From: Amoebophrya sp. A120 | Taxonomy: Eukaryota; Sar; Dinophyceae; Syndiniales; Amoebophryaceae | Direction: 5' to 3' | Assembly (NCBI GenBank): GCA_905178155.1 | Contig: CAJINV010000020.1 | Span: 372,001 to 436,000, forward strand | Length of the DNA: 64,000 nt | Shown: positions 1-12,214 of the stretch, in pieces | How positions within the stretch are numbered: position 1 is the stretch's first letter | Layout: every line of letters begins with the position of its first letter | Translations under genes and position numbers: made by a program | Notes under the pieces: generated by a model | Databases searched by the model: none | What the model saw: the letters and a program-made list of their open reading frames with translations, nothing else | What the model was told of the DNA's origin: nothing

Positions 1-139
1 ACAATCAGGGCTGCAGCAGCACGAGCAGCCTAATTATCAAAACCACTTGCTTGTAGATAAGAAAAAGGGACGAGGAAGGCGGCCGTTTGGCCGGCAAGAA
101 TTTTTCTCGACCAACCGCCTGCTGCATCACTGAAAAATT

Positions 140-2465
140 ATGACGACGGCGCTGGTATCCAGCATGATTTCGGACGAGATTTCTTTCGCCATCGCGGCGG
201 GAATCGGGGTCTGCACGCTCGCCTATCTTCACATGCGGATGACCGGGGGGATGAAAAATCAGGACAAGAAGAATCATGTCGATGCGGCGCAAGAACCTGT
301 ATTGCTGCAGGACGAGGAGCGGCGGGCGGAGCAGCATGCGAATCTTCCTTCTGCGAGGAAAACTACCACGACGAACAAGAACCCTGAAAGAAGATCTTCG
401 TGGTTCAGTGACAATGTCATGGAGCAAAGAAATTCATTTAGTAAGGGCGATGCAAGTAGTTCTTGCAGCAATGCCGATGCTCGGGGCTGCACTGAGACCA
501 AATCTCGCCTCAGTGCCTTTTTCTCATTTTCCGGAGAAAGTGCTTCTACCACATCACACGTTTCGACGGCGAGCGAAAAGACACCAACGACTTCCACGAG
601 TGCGGCGACGAGCAAGGAATCAGTGGGAGGTGGAACAACTACAGCATCCGAGCAGGATCCTCCACTGGATATTAAACCACGGTGGACCAGTTTTTTCTCC
701 GCAGCACCCGCTTCCGGTTGTACTTCTAGTTCTATGAAGATCGCAACCTCCTCCCGACGTCCGGAAGAACTACAACACAATGACGTCGATTGCGGCGCCA
801 GCACGTTTTCGGAGCAAACCGAAGACGACGAGGATTCGGACGAAAGTGTAGCTTCCAGCACGCTCCTCTACTCCACAGGCGGGAATAAAGCCAGCCATTT
901 ACTCTTACCCGATCTCGGGTTTCGGCTCGAAGTCGGCGAACTATCAACTGCAAATATGTCTGGGTCTGGGAGATTGCGAGATTTGTCATGCTAGTCTGGC
1001 ATGACTCTGGGATTTGTATTGCGTGGCAACCAAGAGCTCCTCTAGCCTGTCATGCAAACACGCAATTTCTCATGCGGAATACGCAACAAAGAAGCATGAA
1101 AAAACTTGTGATGCATGGCGGCGCATTACAGTGTCCTTATTATTCAGTGACCTGCATCACACTTTCCAGACCCAGACATTTTTGCATTTGATACGAACAC
1201 CAAATGTACCACGGTAGGATGCAGTTCACGGTCCGCCTGCTCGAGTGGCGCGACAAGAGCCCGAACGAGCAAGTCACTCTCGCAAAAGCCACCCGTTCCT
1301 ATTCCCAGTTCAAAAAGCTGCACAAAACGACCAACAGCAAGCAGCACACGCCGTTTCTGCGCCGCCTGCTGTTCTCGTCCCACGTCAGCAAGGTGCAGCA
1401 GCGGACGGAGTGCCTGCAAAAGTTCTGCGCAAGGTTGCGGGTGTCAGACCGGAATCTGAAGCTGCTGGCGGCGTTCTTGGCTTTGCGGAGTGGAAGTGAG
1501 GAAGAGACGCGGCTCCTCGAAGCGTTCGCGAAGCAAGCGGGTGCGGAAGAATTTTTCTGCTTTGCTGTTCATCTTTCAGGATGTCTTTATTGTCTTGCTC
1601 TTGCGGAAGTTCTGGGTTGTAGTCTTTGTCCTGTCCACGTGGCCTGGACTATTGCTGCACCTCCCCTGCGCATTTTGCTTCTGAAAGTGTACTCCTTTGC
1701 TGTCGTCCACTGCCGCATCATGAAGAAAGCAAGAATGTCCTCGGCGTCACACATACTTACGTGCTTACTTGCTAGTGCATCTGTGTTCGTTGCTCTAGCT
1801 CGCGGCTAGTCGTACAAAAATTGTCGTGGCATTGGTGTACGTGGCGTATTTTTTACATGGACAGCACTTCTACAAGAGGAAGTAGAAACTCTTCGGCAGG
1901 CACGACACCGTGAGGGGAGTGCGACATTCTGCATTGAGCAAGAGGTGAAAATAGATGGATTGACAGAGCAGACACTTTCAGAAGTGGTGTAGTACGTGAT
2001 GCAACGAGTGCAGTGGCGGGGGTTTGCAATGTCAGTAGGATCGTGGTTATTTCCAATCCGCGCTATTTCCTACAACAACTCCAGGTTTTCTCATGTCATT
2101 TATCCCAATCAACATAGGTTCGGCTTCTACCTCTTGCACTCCCTCGGAAGCTGCAGCAGCAGCAGCAGCAAAACACCGCACCATGCCCGAGGAAGTAGCT
2201 CCCGGCGTCGCGAATGGGTGCGGCTGCGAGGTGGTGGTCCAGGCGACTGCCATCGATGACGACATCGCCAAACACTACAAGAAGGGCGGCTGGTTCGGGG
2301 CGGTGGCGGGCGCGTTCGGGGACAAAAAGACGATGTACTGCCATCACATAACAAGGAGCGGTATAGTTTTCTATGAAGATTTCTTTGTTTTTTCTTCCTC
2401 ACCATTGATGCAGTCTCTCTTGTGGTGCAAAATTTGAATTTGACTTTGGGCGGATCATCGTCTAG
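140..2465 (+). CDS. Membrane-anchored PX-domain protein (470 aa, 4 exons)
   Basis: Exons 140-941, 1199-1540, 2118-2334 and 2414-2465; total length divides by three. Residues ~14-35 form one hydrophobic segment followed by basic residues, so a membrane anchor is likely. Residues ~40-255 are Ser/Thr-rich low complexity. Exon 2 carries a PX-like (phosphoinositide-binding) domain: a QFTVRLLEW strand, YSQFKKLHK, then a Pro-containing linker and the helix RTECLQKFCARL. A family-A introner splits the start of the PX domain; removing it with one CGAAC copy joins VGE to HQMYHGRMQF in frame. Introns 2 and 3 have GT-AG ends and matching phase. The last exon ends FEFDFGRIIV. PX proteins usually recruit proteins to endosomal membranes; that role is inferred. 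The C-terminal exons are less certain than the first two. Confidence 0.7.
942..1193 (+). mobile_element. Introner, family A
   Basis: Starts TATCAACTGCAAATATGTC, and the end is its inverted copy (GACATTTTTGCATTTGATA). It lies between direct repeats CGAAC (937-941 and 1194-1198). Removing 257 bases restores the PX-protein frame. Confidence 0.9.
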
Positions 2466-3601
2466 AAATCCAAAAATCCACTTGTCATGACCGTCTGGCA
2501 CGATGTTGAACATAAATTCATCCAAGGTGGTTTTGCAGTGAAAGAAGCCAAGGCCCAGGGCCTCTGCTTTTCCACCGAGACGGAAGTCTGGGAGTTTTTG
2601 GGCAAAAAGTGCGGGGGCCGGTTCACGCTGAGGGACTGGGGCACCAAGACCATGGGGTGCGGTGGTCTCGGGGAGAAGGATCACGACGAGACCTGTAACA
2701 CGGAAACCTGTCTTTTTCTCGCAAACAACTTGAAGTGCCCAGTGCCGAGGTGGGCAATCAAATGAAAACAGATTTTTATTGCTAATGCCGTGTTCCATGG
2801 ATGGAATCGCAATTCACGAAAGAGATGAAATATTGTACGATACCGATTGAAAAAGGTGGTCATGAACAACTTCTGATATATGAAGAAGAAGACGGTAGCA
2901 AATGTAAAATAGATTCGATCACGTGATGGTGCTGTGGCTGTGCTGTAATGGAAATCTGCTCAAAGTTTTTGAAGCACCGATGGTGAGATATCACACGCGC
3001 AGCTCTGCAGAGAAAAAATTCCGCCGCTAGTACCGCCGGGAAATCACGTTGGCCTTCTGTCATTTCGTTCTGTAGCGGTAGGTTTCTGGTGCAACACGTC
3101 AGGTCAAGAAAATGATCCCAATATTATGTGAGTTCATTGCATTGAAGATCAAACCGCACACTACATCAGCTGAATCATGAATCACGATGAAAGCAAGATC
3201 TTCCCTTCGGTCGTGGTACGGTAAATACCTTCGGTTTCCCGTCACGATTATATTGAATGAATCTAGGAAGATCACCCAGCGGTGAAAACAGTCTGAAGAC
3301 TGCTCATGAAGTGATCACGATAAAAAATCTCAAATTGGTTCTGTATAAGACACAACCCGCCTGACGCACAGACATCGATCTCATCTTTCCCATTCAAAAA
3401 CAGGTCTTCAAGTTGTAGTTGCCTGAAAAAGATAAATCAAGAGCCCGTTTTTTTGTTGAGACATTACCCTACGACGAGTTTTTTTATCACAGAGGTGAAA
3501 AAATATTCACAAGGACGATCAATTTCTGCAACGAACTGAGAAGTTGTCCCATCGCATCTGCTAAGCACTCAGCTACACGCAAAAATATTCTGACCAGTAC
3601 T
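2466..3601. other. Mostly non-coding gap with one coding-like block
   Basis: 2487-2765 on the + strand encodes a 92-residue open frame with GC-rich third positions (EVWEFLGKKCGGRF, RFTLRDWGTK), ending in TGA. It could be a 3' exon of the PX gene missed by my model or a small separate gene. A minus-strand frame (2798-2127) overlaps it but also runs through PX-gene exons, so I did not call it. I see no gene in 2766-3601. Confidence 0.3.
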
Positions 3602-4702
3602 ATGTCGGAGGCAGCAACAGCACAACCGGGATCTACTTCCGGAAAAAGCACCGAAGAGCAGAAGATGGCCGCGCCATCAAGCGCAAGCTCGCGTCCTGCC
3701 CCGCCGAGCAAAACAACTTCTACGGAGTTGCTGAGCCTGGAGAAAGCCATCTCGGAGTCTGGCCTCGGAAGTGCACAGCTTAAATCGATTTCGCAGAAGT
3801 TGCTCCTCGAGGATATTGCCGTTCGAAAAGATGACCACGTCGATAAAAAAGCGGCAGAGAAGACCATACTGAAAAATCCAGCGACACTTGTTTCTTCAAA
3901 CGACGTCGAGCAAAGCCATTCCACGCCCAGCAGCCCCGCGGCGAAGCGGAGGAAACCCTGGATGCAGATGAAGAGCGATGCGGTATCCGGAGGTGACAGC
4001 ACAAGCGGTAGCAAACAGAAAAACGAACCTGTCGAATCCGACGAGTTCCTGACTTCGATGAGCAAATTGCAGAGCTTCCTGGCCACGCACGGAAAGGACC
4101 CCCTGGCGGGCCTGCCGCCGGCGGGGAGCGCCGCTGCGAAACAGGAGGCGGTACAGATCGAGGCGCAGGATCAGGAGGGAAGTGGTGGTTTAAATGGCGG
4201 CCTTCTGGCGGGTGGCGTAAGTGGATTGCTGAATCAGGCAGGGGGATCTTCTCTGTCAACTTCCCTGTTGGACCCCTCGGCGATCACGGTTATGAGCGAC
4301 AACGAGGATGACGACTCCTCTTCCGACGAGGCAGCCTCGACTGCCAGCCACACGCCGTCGTCGGGAAAAGACGCCGAAACAGCAGCTCCAGCTGGAAACC
4401 AGGCATCCGCACCAGCCACGGAACTTGATCAACCGGCAGCTACTTCTACGGAGTCGCAGGGACAAGAGCCGCAAGCTAAGCCAGTTGAAGAACCGCCAGC
4501 GGCGACTTCTGGGGAAAAAAACGAAAATGAAGATGAAGTCGAGCAGGAAACTGACGACGATGAGAGCTGCCCGATGGTAGAGATGCAATTGGGATTGGGT
4601 GTTTTTGACGTGCACGGCAGCGTTCCGCTTGGTATGCAAGTGCCGGAAATCGTCGTGAAGCCTCCACCGGAGGAGGGCGGCGGGGAGATCCGGCTGTCAT
4701 GA
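3602..4702 (+). CDS. Hypothetical acidic/Ser-rich protein, possibly nuclear (366 aa)
   Basis: A single open exon. The frame is open upstream to 3419, but the ATG at 3602 (MSEAATAQ) is the first good start. The protein is mostly Ser, Ala, Glu and Gln. It has a short basic AAKRRKPW patch that could act as a nuclear signal and a strongly acidic stretch (SDNEDDDSSSDEA). The C-terminus is more ordered (MQLGLGVFDVHGSVPLGMQ). No family was recognised. No introner lies in this gene. Confidence 0.65.
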   Translation: MSEAATAQPGSTSGKSTEEQKMAAPSSASSRPAPPSKTTSTELLSLEKAISESGLGSAQLKSISQKLLLEDIAVRKDDHVDKKAAEKTILKNPATLVSSNDVEQSHSTPSSPAAKRRKPWMQMKSDAVSGGDSTSGSKQKNEPVESDEFLTSMSKLQSFLATHGKDPLAGLPPAGSAAAKQEAVQIEAQDQEGSGGLNGGLLAGGVSGLLNQAGGSSLSTSLLDPSAITVMSDNEDDDSSSDEAASTASHTPSSGKDAETAAPAGNQASAPATELDQPAATSTESQGQEPQAKPVEEPPAATSGEKNENEDEVEQETDDDESCPMVEMQLGLGVFDVHGSVPLGMQVPEIVVKPPPEEGGGEIRLS

Positions 4703-5643
4703 TCGCGCGAAAAGTTGTGAACCTCAAGATGAACAAAGGACCGCTGCGGCTATTCGATTGATGGTCTTTTTATTCGATTCGACAACATCTATCATAAGAA
4801 AATGAAAAATGCTTAGAAAGTCGGAACCACTGGAGGGACGTCGATGGAAAAAATTTTTCTACTTGACGCCTCTTTGTGAAACCCAAGACCATGCTGGCGA
4901 GCTGACGGCGCAGCGACAGCACAGTAGCTGCTGCATGCATTGTCGTGCTCGATACGAGACCTTTCTTGCATAAGTATACTTCTGCGCAACTACCCTCTTG
5001 ATGACTACGAAAGAAAATCAATTCTGGCGTCGCCTCGACACTGATTCTTCTCTATCAGGATGCAAATTCGGATGCCTAGGGTTCTTGATCCTCGCTGCTT
5101 ATCTATCAAGTCGTAGACGTAAGTACTTTTTCTTTTATCAATCGCTTTTTCGTGATAATAAAAAATCGAAAATCGTTTCTTCGTCGTGGTCTGAAGTCGT
5201 TTTTCGTAAAAATTTGCATTCTACGTGTGTCGTTTCGAGACGGACCGACCGAGGGCGAGGGCTAGTGAGGGAGACTTTTCGAAGGTAGTGGTGGAGAGCT
5301 CGTTGCTGAGTTGAATCAGGACATGAAGCATGTACTTTCGAAGAATTCCCCACCACGGCTCGAAGATTTTCGCATCTCTATTTCCGCTGCTCCGTCGTTG
5401 TTTTTTCATAGCTAGTTTGACTAAAGTAAATATGTGAGAAAAAACCCGTGCGGTCGCTTGTTGTTTTGGATAATTCGCGAAAAGAAGATATTATCGAGTG
5501 TCTTTGTCGCATGGCTCAAGAAGAACGTGATGGTGTTTCGCGAGATCTTCCGTGGCCGCATTTCTTCCCACGGGGACGCCGAAAAGCTTCGCAAGGAAAA
5601 GGGGTAAAAACTTCTGCTTAAGCGTGCTTTACAAGAAGCGGGC
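4703..5643. other. Gap with a possible upstream exon
   Basis: An open frame at 5001-5118 encodes MTTKENQFWRRLDT and then a hydrophobic GCLGFLILAAYLSS stretch, and ends exactly at a strong GTAAGT donor (5119). A second open block at 5521-5607 encodes KNVMVFREIFRGRISSHG. I could not find phase-compatible joins to each other or to the gene at 5644, so a signal-anchor first exon is possible but unproven. Confidence 0.25.
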
Positions 5644-7424
5644 ATGTGGAGGGCGATGACGGATACAACTAGCGGCATAGCAAACCGGTCGTGGAGACCG
5701 CCCCCAACTTCCGGAAAGAAAATTAGCCGCGACCGACTTGGACCAAGGCGAGGTGCCCGCACCTGTGGTCCTCGGGTTACAGGTCTGCTTTCAACATCCC
5801 TGCTGGCGCAGATACCGATCTTATTCTACAAGGTTGCAGTCGTGCTCTGTGCCGCACGAACCTCGCTTGCAGGAGGAGACACGGATTGGCAAGAGGGGCT
5901 GCATGACACAGGAGGACCAGGAGTAGCAACGCTGCCACCAGGTGACATGAAGATACCACCGGTAAGCAGAGCTGCATCGAGTCCAAATGGACAAGAACAC
6001 CCAGGGTATTTGTTCTCATCGGCTGGAGCTGGAGCTGGTGCAGCTCCCGTGCTGCATGCACACGACGAGGACCTCCAAAATGGTCGTCCTATCGACCCGG
6101 GTGCAGGTGCGGGTTCGGAAAATGAAATGTTCGAGGACGGAGAGCAGCTTTTGGATGCCGTGCGTGAAGAGACCGCGGCACAGGCTCTCGCGGACTGGGA
6201 GCACGGCACCTCGTTCCTGGAAAAGGGCCCGTGCTGTGACCCCGTGGAAATGGATGATAGCGGTATAATGATCTTGCAATTTTCACTGTTGACACTGTTC
6301 TTTCGATGTTCTTTTTTGTATAAATGAAGTTTGAAAGTTGCATATTGTTCTATGAAGGCTGAAGTTGTATAGTGAAAGAATGTATCACACGATAAATATC
6401 GAACAGACGGTGTCCGGAGATACAAGCCCGCGCCGTACGAGAAGCCGATGCAGCGAGGCGGGACGCTGGGCGCCAACCGCGGCCGGGGGGCGGACTCCGA
6501 CACACCCGAAGTGAAAGTGTACAAAGACAGCAAAGGAAGAGCGGGGGCGGTGGCTACCAAAATGAAGAACGTGTTCCACTCCACCGCGGGCATGATGGGG
6601 ACCATCAGCGTATTGACAGGAAAAATCCCCTCCCCATATTGAAACGGTATGTCTCCGGAAATTTGTGTTGCTGATTTGAGGTCACAAATCACATTTGTCT
6701 TGCAAGAAGACAAGGGCAGAAGGTTCCGCCATATTATGGAGGCGATTTGTCATGCCGTTGGGCCTAAAAGGGGGCCGCTTGCCATGCTGGACAACTAGAC
6801 CCATACGCCCCCAGCTAGCCCGGGGATCTGGCCGCAGTGCCTTTCTGCAACACAAATCTGATTTGTGTATCCAAATCCAGCATCAGAAGTTTCGTTTTGC
6901 CGTCCCAGGAGCTGTTGTTGCTGTCTTTCGGTAGAAATCACATCGTCCAAATAATCCTACTAGAGTTTACCGGGTATGTGGTAACAGCGAGCATAAGGAC
7001 GTTGGATTTTTGACCGCTTCACAGTACAAGACCGGCACTTTTTGTGTCGGCCCGCCGAAGTTCCGCGTGCGGGTTTAGCAGTCTTCTTTCTCGCGAAAAA
7101 GGTGAGTCTCCTGACCCTTCCGGTCGTCACCACTCCGCCCGCGTTCGTGCTCGCACGGCGCCACGATGACGATGACGATGGTTTAAGTTTTTTAGGTATA
7201 GTCTAAACAGGGACACCCAGCCCTTAGCCATCCAAAATCAGAAGTTTCGTTTTGATATGGGGAGGGGGGATTTTTCCTTTTGATACAGCGACGGCCTATC
7301 AAACTGCACAAAACTGCGTCATCAATGTGACCCTGATCTAGCAAACTTGCACACGACCCGCAAAGAACGGAAAGGAGGAGTTTGCATCTTTGCCGACGGC
7401 AAGAATATGAATAGTTTTAGTTGA
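5644..7424 (+). CDS. Hypothetical protein with N-terminal hydrophobic segment (318 aa)
   Basis: Exons 5644-6262, 6407-6610 and 7291-7424. The first intron is GT-AG (144 bp); the second is a family-C introner. Near residues 40-65 is a hydrophobic stretch (LLAQIPILFYKVAVVLCAA) followed by small residues, which could be a signal peptide or anchor if translation starts a little later. The middle is Gly/Ala/Pro-rich. The exon 2 product contains YKPAPYEKPMQRGG and VKVYKDSKGRAGAVATKMK. After the introner the frame continues CTKLRHQCDPDLANLH and stops at 7422-7424. No family was recognised. The exact start is unsure because a further upstream exon may exist. Confidence 0.55.
6611..7285 (+). mobile_element. 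Introner, family C, enlarged copy
   Basis: Starts TATTGACAGGAAAAATCCCC and ends with the inverse (GGGGGGATTTTTCCTTTTGATA), between direct repeats CAGCG (6606-6610 and 7286-7290). At 675 bp it is twice the size of the other family-C copies. Its 3' subterminal sequence occurs twice (6870-6899 and 7231-7254), so about 350 bp of extra DNA lies inside it. Confidence 0.8.
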
Positions 7425-8438
7425 GTCGCAATCTTCTGCATCAGTAAAACATTTATTTGACATAGGGCAAGATGGACCTGTTGTGTCTTTGTTTGTCCTC
7501 AAGGACCAGTAGTTCGGCCTATGGGCGGGCAGTTTTCAGTTTGATAACGCAAACGAAAAACAATCGATAATAGGAAAGCGAGAAACAACGCACGACAACT
7601 ATGTACTCATACTTGTTTTTTGGCCGTCGGTTTATTTCTACTGCGATTTTTGGAAAATTGAAATTCAAATGAAATTAGAGTCTAATTTCCGGTTAACTTC
7701 GAAATTATCTAATTTCCGGTTTCCGGTTACAGACGTATTGAAAAAAGTGACTCTGCAAATGCGATGAATTCTTTATATGGTGGCGCATGCGAGCAACGGA
7801 CAGATTATCCATCGAAGAAAGAAAAACCGCAACAAACAGCATACAAGGAGAATGTGCAGAGGAAATATGAAAGTGAAAATATTGACCGGCTCCCATGAAC
7901 TAATACAACGACCTCTTATCGAGAACCACATATCTTCTACCCCTAGAATTTGTTAAGCGTCGTGATGTCATGCCACTTTGCAGGAGATGAAGGTCCGTCT
8001 GGTGCCACGAGAACTTCGCAGTTACTTGTTGCAAAAGCTTTCAAGAACTGATGAGAATTATGAGTCTAACGGCCACGGAGATCCTCATAGGTCGCTGTTT
8101 ATGGGTTCCGATTTTTTCACTTTGATTTGTTGGGCGGCGGAGTAATGGGAAAACTCGGTGCAGCTAAGGACTTTGTGACTTTATCAAAGTGAAGCGTGTC
8201 GTGCGCGTTTCGATTTCCTTCCTTCCCGCTCAGAACACTACGATGTGACGGTTCTCATGCCATTGTGCATGATCCAGAATGTGTATGTGACGTGGATGGT
8301 GCTCTCCCTTGGGTCGTGTGACGGGAAAGTAAGTACGAATTGGGGCTCCAGCTTTGCGTGAGAGAGAGAAACGAAACTTATCGGTGGTTCTGGGTCTACT
8401 TTCACCGGGGGGAGGGAACAAATTTGCAATCCATACAG
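7425..8438. other. Gap with a possible small first exon
   Basis: No confident gene. An ATG frame at 7987-8145 (MKVRLVPRELRSYLLQKL, then acidic residues) could be a first exon of the next gene: a GT at 8095 would give the phase needed by the acceptor at 8437-8438, but the donor is weak. 7430-7900 is AT-rich with a repeated TTTCCGGTT motif near 7685-7730. Confidence 0.25.
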
Positions 8439-11211
8439 TGGGAAGAAAGTGTACGACTCGGATTCGGACAATCGGGAAGACGATGCAGATTTCCGGACGG
8501 GAAACGTCGGGTCTGGAGCGCATCAGACCGCCAATGTGGCACGCATGCCCCAACAAACTCAGGTGGAGGCGTTGCCATCCGGGAAAAAGGTGAAACAGGA
8601 TTCCACGGCGGAAACATCGGAAACGGAAGAAGGAAGTACTTTTTTTACAACCGCGTGGTCTTCTATTCATCTTGCTGGCACATTCATTAAGCATGACTAT
8701 TTCCGAAGAAGTAGTAGAAATGACTATCATTCAAAAAGCTTTTTGCGTAACTTGAAATAGAAGCGAGCACACTATTTCAGACTTGAAGTTGAATAGTGAG
8801 AAAGAGAAATCAAATCGAACGTACGAGGAGCGTTGTATTCCTTAGACGCAAGAAGAGAAGCTCCTACAAATTCTTGCACACAACAGGTACAGACGACGAG
8901 GATGAGTCCTGGGATGATGACGAGGAATATATTCACGGGTAAAAAAGTCACCCCCCCCCGCCCATATTAAATTTCCACACGATAATTAATCCGATTTGAT
9001 TCTCGCTGTGGTTTTTCTATCTTCTTACTTGAGTCACCATCGCCAGCAGAATCACACCGGTAGTAGCCTGCTTGACGAGAAAGGATACATAGTGAGTAAC
9101 TACTTCTTGTTCGAAAAGTAGTTCTTTTGGTCTTAGCGGGGGCGTGGCTTTCAACCCAGGATACTAGATTACGACAAACGCAGTAGAAGAGGCGGAGGCG
9201 ACGATAGTTTTGATGTCAGCGAGGGCTACAGCGACGATGGCTACAGTGGAAGCGGCGCGAGTAAAAGTGACGACGGCGACGGCTACAGCGACGACGATGG
9301 TTTATCAAATGTAAAAATGTCTGGGTCTGGAAGAATGCAACTTGTCATGCTAAATCTGAAGCATACAAAAAGCTGTGTTGCATGATTACCAAAGTCGTCC
9401 AGTTTTGGCCAAGTCGGGAGGGAGTTTCTCATGCAGGATAGGCATGAGAGAGAGTGCACAGAATCTGTCATGTTAGGTCCTGCATTACAGACCTCATGGG
9501 TCATGGAAAAGCTGCATGACAAATCGCGCACTCTTCCAGACCCAGACATTTTTGCATTTGATATGGTTACACCGATGACGACAGTGGCGCCGCCAGCAAC
9601 AGCGACAGCGCGACCTCCGAAACGCCGCCCAGTAAGACGAGCAGCAAGACAAGCAAGAGGAAGAAGGCTAGTGCCAGCGCCAGTGCGACGTCCTTCCTGC
9701 AAGAACATCAACTGCAGAAGAAACGAATCGCCAGGAAGAAACAAAAGCAGAAGAAAAAAGCAGCAGCTGCGAAGAAGTTTTACAAGAAGTCCGGCACGCT
9801 AAAATCGGGGAAAATGCAGTCTTTCTTACAACTGCACGAGGAAAGCGAGGACAGTGGTGTACTAGGTCCTGCGCTGCTGGGAGGACAAGCAGGACAACAA
9901 GAACCCGAGATGCTGGACGACCCGCGGCCGACTGCCTTTATTTCCTCCTCAAGAGCAGCTGCACCGTCGAGTTGGAGAAGCAAAAAGAGAAATAAGCTGG
10001 TCGCAGATCCTGGTCTCGAAGACTCGACGTCGTCCGCCTTGGCAGCAGGAAGTAGAACAGCCGTCCAACGAGGGCCTTCAGCGGGCGCCGGGGGAAATAT
10101 GAAAACTCCCAAGGAGGTCATCATGTTGTTGTTGTCCGGAAGTATTGAAACGACTGGAAGAACTACCAGCGGAGATGAAAGTACCAACACAGCCGGGACA
10201 AGTGTGTTGCAGCAGGGCGAGAAGATTCATTTCCCTTCAACATCATTCTTGCCAACATCTTCGTCTCCCACCACCGGTAAGGGTGATGACATGGGTGCAT
10301 CTACTACTGCTGCATCACTAGAACAAGCGGGAGGAGCTGCCACTGAGGAAACAAGAAGCCAGGATGGAGTAGAAGCCGCTTCCTCCCGCACTACAGTGTT
10401 TTTACAACCCGTCGACAGCCGGATTGGGGAAAATGCGGGGAATAGCACGACATTAACGATCTTTCCCTCTTCATCGCTAGAAATTGTACCCGGTAGTAGA
10501 ACAAGCACAACCCCGTCCACATTTCTCGAAGAACAATCCGCCTCTTCTCTTGACTCTGGGTCAAAATCCCAGGAGGATTGGCGAGGAGCAAAAGAAGCCT
10601 CGTCCACTTTAACACCAACATCTTTGGGAGAAGTTACAGGCGAAAGAAGGCTGCACGAGACTGATCGAAAAGATGAAAATGTGGAAGAGCAACAGGGATC
10701 TGCTCCAAATCGATCACTAGAACAAGCGATAGAAACCGAGAACGATGAGCAGCAGCCTGACCTGGAGCCCCCTCTAGTAAAAACGGGGTCGTTGACAACT
10801 GCAGCAGCCCCCTCCTCAAGTTCTTCTTTTCTCCAAGAGCAACAAACTGCACGACTTGAGGGCGGCACGGGGGGCAGCAGAGGAAGCATGGGAGCAGATG
10901 ATGACAATCTAAATCCTCTGCTGAACTACGACGAAGCAACACCTGGTCAAGCGGAGTCAACGGATCATGTCGAGCAGCGAGCAGCTGTCATCACGGGTGA
11001 AGACGTCCTTCCACCTTCTAGCGGAACAAGGCCAAAAACTGCTCTGCGGGGCGCTGGAAGGGTGAGATGGCCGCAAGTAGCAGCAGTGCAAGGCGGAACA
11101 ACGACAGCTGCGGTGGGCACAGCAGAAGGAGGTAGCTCGGCTGCTGCCGGAATGACTGAAACGCCAGTTGTGCGGAAAACCAATTTGCGGGGCGGGATGA
11201 AAAACTTGTAG
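8439..11211 (+). CDS. Hypothetical Asp/Ser-rich then Lys-rich protein (N-terminus unresolved)
   Basis: The coding frame starts after the acceptor at 8437-8438 (GKKVYDSDSDNREDD) and continues after a GT-AG intron at 8636-8886 (DDEDESWDDDEEYIHG). One or two short exons near 9050-9105 and 9165-9302 follow, the latter encoding repeated acidic GYSDD units; their joins are not settled. A family-A introner (9303-9563) splits GYSDDDG from YTDDDSG. The long last exon (9569-11211) begins with a Lys-rich stretch (KKRIARKKQKQKKKAAAAKK) and becomes Ser/Thr/Glu-rich low complexity up to the stop. An acidic repeat followed by a basic block suggests a nucleic-acid or chromatin-associated protein, but no domain supports this. 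Confidence 0.6.
9303..9563 (+). mobile_element. Introner, family A
   Basis: TATCAAATGTAAAAATGTC at the start and its inverse at the end, between direct repeats TGGTT (9298-9302 and 9564-9568). Removing it joins two parts of an Asp/Ser/Gly/Tyr repeat in frame. Confidence 0.92.
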
Positions 11212-12214
11212 GTCGCTGTTTTTCCTCCAGCTGCGTTGAATTTCAAGAAAAGTTTCAAAGAAATTAAACAGAACATTTAATGTACCTGATGCAGATTTAC
11301 ACTACGTTTGTTGATGCTCACAATGAATCTTGATTTTACTTGCTAACAAATTCAGTCAAAGTCGCAATTCCAAATTACACTAGATTGCGCAAAGGTACAA
11401 CTAGGTCTTGCCGATTGCATTGTACAAAAATCTCAGTTTCTTGTCAATCTTGTAATGTACACCATTGCCAAAAAAAATCGTATCCGTATACTCTTTTCTT
11501 GTATGATGTACCAAAATTGTATCGGAAATTCAACTTAAGTTTTCTGGCAACAGGAAAGATATGCTTAACATAACAAGGAAAGCACCAGCAGGGGTGCCGG
11601 CTTTGCTTTTTTATTGCTTTCCTTGGAAAAGGTTTTAAATCGTTCGCGTTCGTATTATAGCAGAGGAGAGATTTTTTCCCTTCGTGTCGGCTGTCGGACA
11701 ACATTCGTAATCGTCATCGTTTTGCTCGGAGCAGAGAGTTGATGTCTTCGGATAAAAGAAGAGCGAGACACGATTGAAGTCGTGATTTCTAGCTGTTGTT
11801 TTCAAGATAGAACGGTCGTGCTCTTTTCTTTTTGATCGTTCTTCACTCCGCCTTCAGGTCAACTCCAAATCGAAGATTCTTTTCTTTTGTGGCGCAACCG
11901 CAACAAAGTACTGGCGCAGCAGCCACCTTCACATAAGTTAGTAGGTGCCTCTAACCTGGCTTGCATATTATTCGGCGTATTAGCTGTCGTGAGGTGCATC
12001 TGTACTGCAGATTGATTTTATCTGTAGTTCATTCATTGGCTACAAGAAGCCTGGTGTACTTCCGCCTCTTTTCCTATTGCACAAATGCGCAAGATGAAGA
12101 CGGATGATGTACTAGAGCCTGTCCTTCTTTGAAGTTGTGGGAGCACGACCGCGGGGGAACGCTGTTAAGCCGCATTTTAAGGAAAAACTACCGTAGAAAC
12201 CTACCACGTGCAAG
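11212..12214. other. Intergenic, no gene seen
   Basis: Mixed AT-rich sequence with short open frames on both strands and no coding bias or splice pattern. It presumably holds the 3' end of the acidic-protein transcript and the leader of the carboxypeptidase gene. Confidence 0.5.

Noticed and set aside
5-861. Minus-strand open frames opposite the PX-protein first exon
   Set aside because: They mirror a Ser-rich coding strand (TCx codons read as GAx/GGA on the other strand) and lack any motif. The + strand frame has a membrane anchor and joins the PX domain.
2127-2798. A 223-codon minus-strand frame
   Set aside because: It overlaps the last two exons of the PX gene, which fit in phase, and would be the only minus-strand gene. 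A short + strand coding-like block is in the same place. Left as unresolved, not called.
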